Source: DASZZX01 sp036260415
Lineage (GTDB): Bacteria; Actinomycetota; Nitriliruptoria; Nitriliruptorales; JAHWKO01
NCBI GenBank assembly: GCA_036260415.1
Contig: DASZZX010000170.1
Location: 1 to 17,140 of the forward strand
DNA: 17,140 bases
Reading direction: 5' to 3'
The position numbers and the translations under genes were made by a program. A model generated the notes under the pieces. The model ran no database searches and was not told where the DNA came from. It worked only from the letters and a program-made list of their open reading frames with translations. This document shows, piece by piece, positions 15,447 to 17,140 of the stretch. Positions within the stretch are counted from its first letter, which is position 1, and each line of letters opens with the position of its first letter.

Positions 15447-15467
15447 CCGCGCGACGGTGCGGCGCGG
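15447..15467. terminator. Possible hairpin between convergent genes
   Basis: CCGCGC and GCGCGG are separated by 9 bases in the 64-bp gap between two convergent genes. The stem is short and there is no T-run on either side, so it is at best a weak bidirectional transcription end. Confidence 0.25.
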
Positions 15468-15490
15468 GAGGGTCGTGAGCCTCGCCCCGA

Positions 15491-16720
15491 TCAGCCGCGC
15501 AGCACGCTGTGGTGGAAACCGAGCCGTGGATCGGCAAGGGGGGCGAGGAACGGCTGGTAGTCCTGGATCGGCGGCATGTCGACTCGCAGCCGGATGGTCG
15601 CCTCCCGGTAGTCATACACCGTCACATGGTTCAGGCCACGGTTGGCGGTGAACAGCAGGGTCTGATCGGCGGAGAGCTGAGCCGCGTACACGGAGTCGAG
15701 CAGGCTGAAGCGGCTGACCCGCAGCGCACCGAGGATGTGCCGGTTGTTGGTGAACACGTTGCCACGTGCCAGCACGTCGTACACCTGCGTCGCGACCTCC
15801 CGGGGACGCTGGAGCAGATCCTCCAGGTCGGGGCGCTCGTCGATGATCCGGAAGGAGGCGAAGCTGGCCAGATCGAGGCAGACGATCGACTGGCTGCCCC
15901 CGTTGCAGAAGATCAGCTCGGTGTCGGACAGGGCCAGGTCCGAGTTGATGTGCGCCGGGATCTCCCGCCCCGCCGCCCAGTGCCGCAGCACCCGCTTCTC
16001 GGCTGCATCGATCTCGAACGCGTACTCCTTCTTGAACGCCATGCCCCAGTCGTGCCAGTCGACGTGGTCTTGAGGCTCGACTCGGAACGACACGCAGTAG
16101 AAGACGTCGGAGCGCGGGTCGGCCACCACGTGCCAGCAGGTGGCTGGCAGGTCGATGACCGCGGCTTGACTCGTCTCGAAGTCCCACACGCCGACGTGAC
16201 GTGCCTCCCCCGCCGCCCCGTACGCGGGCGAGTCCATCGAGCCGTAGCACACGTAGCGCCCGCTGCCGGTCACCTTCATCGCGTGAGGCAGCTTCACCCG
16301 GTGCGGTCCCAGACGCTCGGGATGGGCGAGGTCGTCGACCGAGAAGCGGTAGAAGTGCTGCCCGATCGGCGTCATGAACTCCCGGTCCGCCAGCCAGACC
16401 AGGTGCGTGCTGCCCTGCAGCGACGTGGGGGTCGGCTCGAACCGTAGGGTCGAGATCCGGTCCAACTCCTCGAGCGTCGCGGGGTCGTAGAACAGCAGGT
16501 GCTGGCCGGCGTTGCCGAGGAACCCGACGGACCCCGACGGGTTGAGGGACACGGCGTGACCGCCCGCGATGCCGTCGAAGTAGGAGATCTTGTACGCGTA
16601 ACGACCGTCCGCCGGGTCGTACAGGAATAGGCAGAGGCCTGCGAGCCCCTCGAGGCCGTTGATGCCGTTGCCGTCCAGCGCGATGTGGAAGGCGTAGGGA
16701 TAGCCTCTGACCGCGGTCAC
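15491..16720 (-). CDS. Probable beta-propeller protein of unknown function, histidine in most blades
   Basis: A 409-aa protein made of repeated four-strand units typical of a WD40/YVTN-like propeller. Examples are GGHAVSLNPSGSVGFLGN followed by HLLFYDPATLEEL, LPHAMKVTGSGRYVCYGS followed by VGVWDFET, and a last unit YAAQLSADQTLLFTANRG followed by VTVYDYREA. A histidine recurs at the start of most units: His55, His106, His146, His197, His257, and His403/404 at the C-terminus. In carotenoid oxygenases and selenium-binding/methanethiol-oxidase proteins, histidines placed this way hold a metal; no overall match to either family is clear. No signal peptide is seen. The GTG start at 16720 follows AGGAG by 6-7 bases. 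It is convergent with the SRPBCC operon, so it is not co-transcribed with it. A structural propeller is likely; an enzymatic role is inference. Confidence 0.82.
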   Translation of the reverse strand: MTAVRGYPYAFHIALDGNGINGLEGLAGLCLFLYDPADGRYAYKISYFDGIAGGHAVSLNPSGSVGFLGNAGQHLLFYDPATLEELDRISTLRFEPTPTSLQGSTHLVWLADREFMTPIGQHFYRFSVDDLAHPERLGPHRVKLPHAMKVTGSGRYVCYGSMDSPAYGAAGEARHVGVWDFETSQAAVIDLPATCWHVVADPRSDVFYCVSFRVEPQDHVDWHDWGMAFKKEYAFEIDAAEKRVLRHWAAGREIPAHINSDLALSDTELIFCNGGSQSIVCLDLASFASFRIIDERPDLEDLLQRPREVATQVYDVLARGNVFTNNRHILGALRVSRFSLLDSVYAAQLSADQTLLFTANRGLNHVTVYDYREATIRLRVDMPPIQDYQPFLAPLADPRLGFHHSVLRG

Positions 16721-16864
16721 TGAGGTCTCCTGCCCGGAACGGGTGCGGGATCATCCCAGCCCCACCTGGTAACCGCAAAGCGTCGCGAGATCCCCCCACA
16801 CCACGTGCTCCGTCTCCCGTAACGAACCGTTCCGCCCATACGGGCGCTTCGGATTTCCGCGGGG

Positions 16865-17140
16865 TCATGGGGTGACGGTGGCGAGCTTGGACCAGTCGGG
16901 GCGGCCGGCGTAGAGCAGCACCCGGATGCGCCAGTGGACGAAGTTGGTCATCCCGAATGTGATCCGCTTGATCCGTTTCGCTAGGCCATTCATGGTTTGC
17001 GTGGGGCCGTTCGTGACCTGGGCCTGATGCCACGCCGCGATCTGCTCTCGCCACCGGCGCAGGGTCCGTCCGAGCTGGCGGATCTCGAGTGGGCAGGAGT
17101 CGTGACGCATGTCGGCTGACAGCTGGTCGACCCACTCGAT
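16865..17140 (-). CDS. ISL3-family transposase, C-terminal fragment cut by window edge
   Basis: The minus strand is open from the window edge to TGA at 16865, 91 codons. The segment AWHQAQVTNGPTQTMNGLAK followed by RIKRITFGMTNFVHWRIRVL is the C-terminal signature of ISL3-type transposases, where the NGPTExxN part holds the last acidic catalytic residue; here that position reads Gln (GPTQTMN), which may mean loss of activity or just a misaligned reading. The sequence just beyond the stop, with CTTCGGATTTCCGCGGGG at about 16847-16864, looks like the terminal inverted repeat region of this family, so the element probably ends near 16840-16860. The rest of the element lies outside the window. Confidence 0.82.
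   Translation of the reverse strand: MEWVDQLSADMRHDSCPLEIRQLGRTLRRWREQIAAWHQAQVTNGPTQTMNGLAKRIKRITFGMTNFVHWRIRVLLYAGRPDWSKLATVTP

Noticed and set aside
15612..17135. Minus-strand open frame of 507 codons spanning the propeller gene and the IS boundary
   Set aside because: Arginine/proline-rich out-of-frame reading that crosses from the transposase into the propeller gene; no motif.
1..17140. Composite transposon bounded by the two insertion sequences
   Set aside because: The end elements belong to different families (IS1182/ISNCY and ISL3), so they cannot act as a matched pair.
1..17140. CRISPR array, tRNA or rRNA genes
   Set aside because: No regularly spaced repeats and no cloverleaf or rRNA-like sequence were seen on reading.

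Overview
The window is high-GC DNA with strong GC3 bias, frequent GTG starts and 4-base ATGA/GTGA overlaps. It fits an actinomycete or related Actinomycetota; nothing in it fixes the genus. Pieces of two unrelated insertion sequences lie at its ends: the first 43 residues of an IS1182/ISNCY-type transposase at the left edge and the C-terminus of an ISL3-type transposase at the right edge. The left flank (about 130-3340) is mostly decayed. It holds a frameshifted HPP-family membrane protein, one intact alpha/beta hydrolase (897-1754), a frameshifted CxxC (zinc-ribbon-like) protein and a multiply frameshifted TIGR02391-like gene, followed by about 470 bp with no recognisable gene. The core (3343-10316, minus strand) is an intact, tightly packed operon read right to left: a GntR/FCD regulator, allophanate hydrolase (AtzF), then the ATPase, permease and lipoprotein binding protein of an SsuABC/NMT1-type importer, and last a tandem nitrilase-superfamily protein whose second domain has lost all three catalytic residues. 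Two GntR-type operator candidates (TTGCATACAA and TTGTATGC) lie upstream of the regulator. The layout suggests import of a small carbamoyl- or urea-like nitrogen compound, an amide or nitrile hydrolysis step, and breakdown of allophanate to ammonia and CO2. No urea carboxylase, biuret hydrolase or AtzD/AtzE gene is present, so the nitrilase-like enzyme is a candidate for a new allophanate-forming step. Next to it (about 10440-11085, plus strand) is a badly decayed N-terminal piece of a GH65 glycoside phosphorylase, with at least six frame changes in about 600 bp. The right part (11276-15426, plus strand) is a second packed operon: a helical 118-aa protein of unknown function, a DUF362-like/SRPBCC-like fusion, an extended SDR (epimerase/3-beta-HSD type) and a stand-alone SRPBCC protein. 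A convergent gene (15491-16720, minus) encodes a probable beta-propeller with a histidine in nearly every predicted blade. No tRNA, rRNA or CRISPR array was seen.
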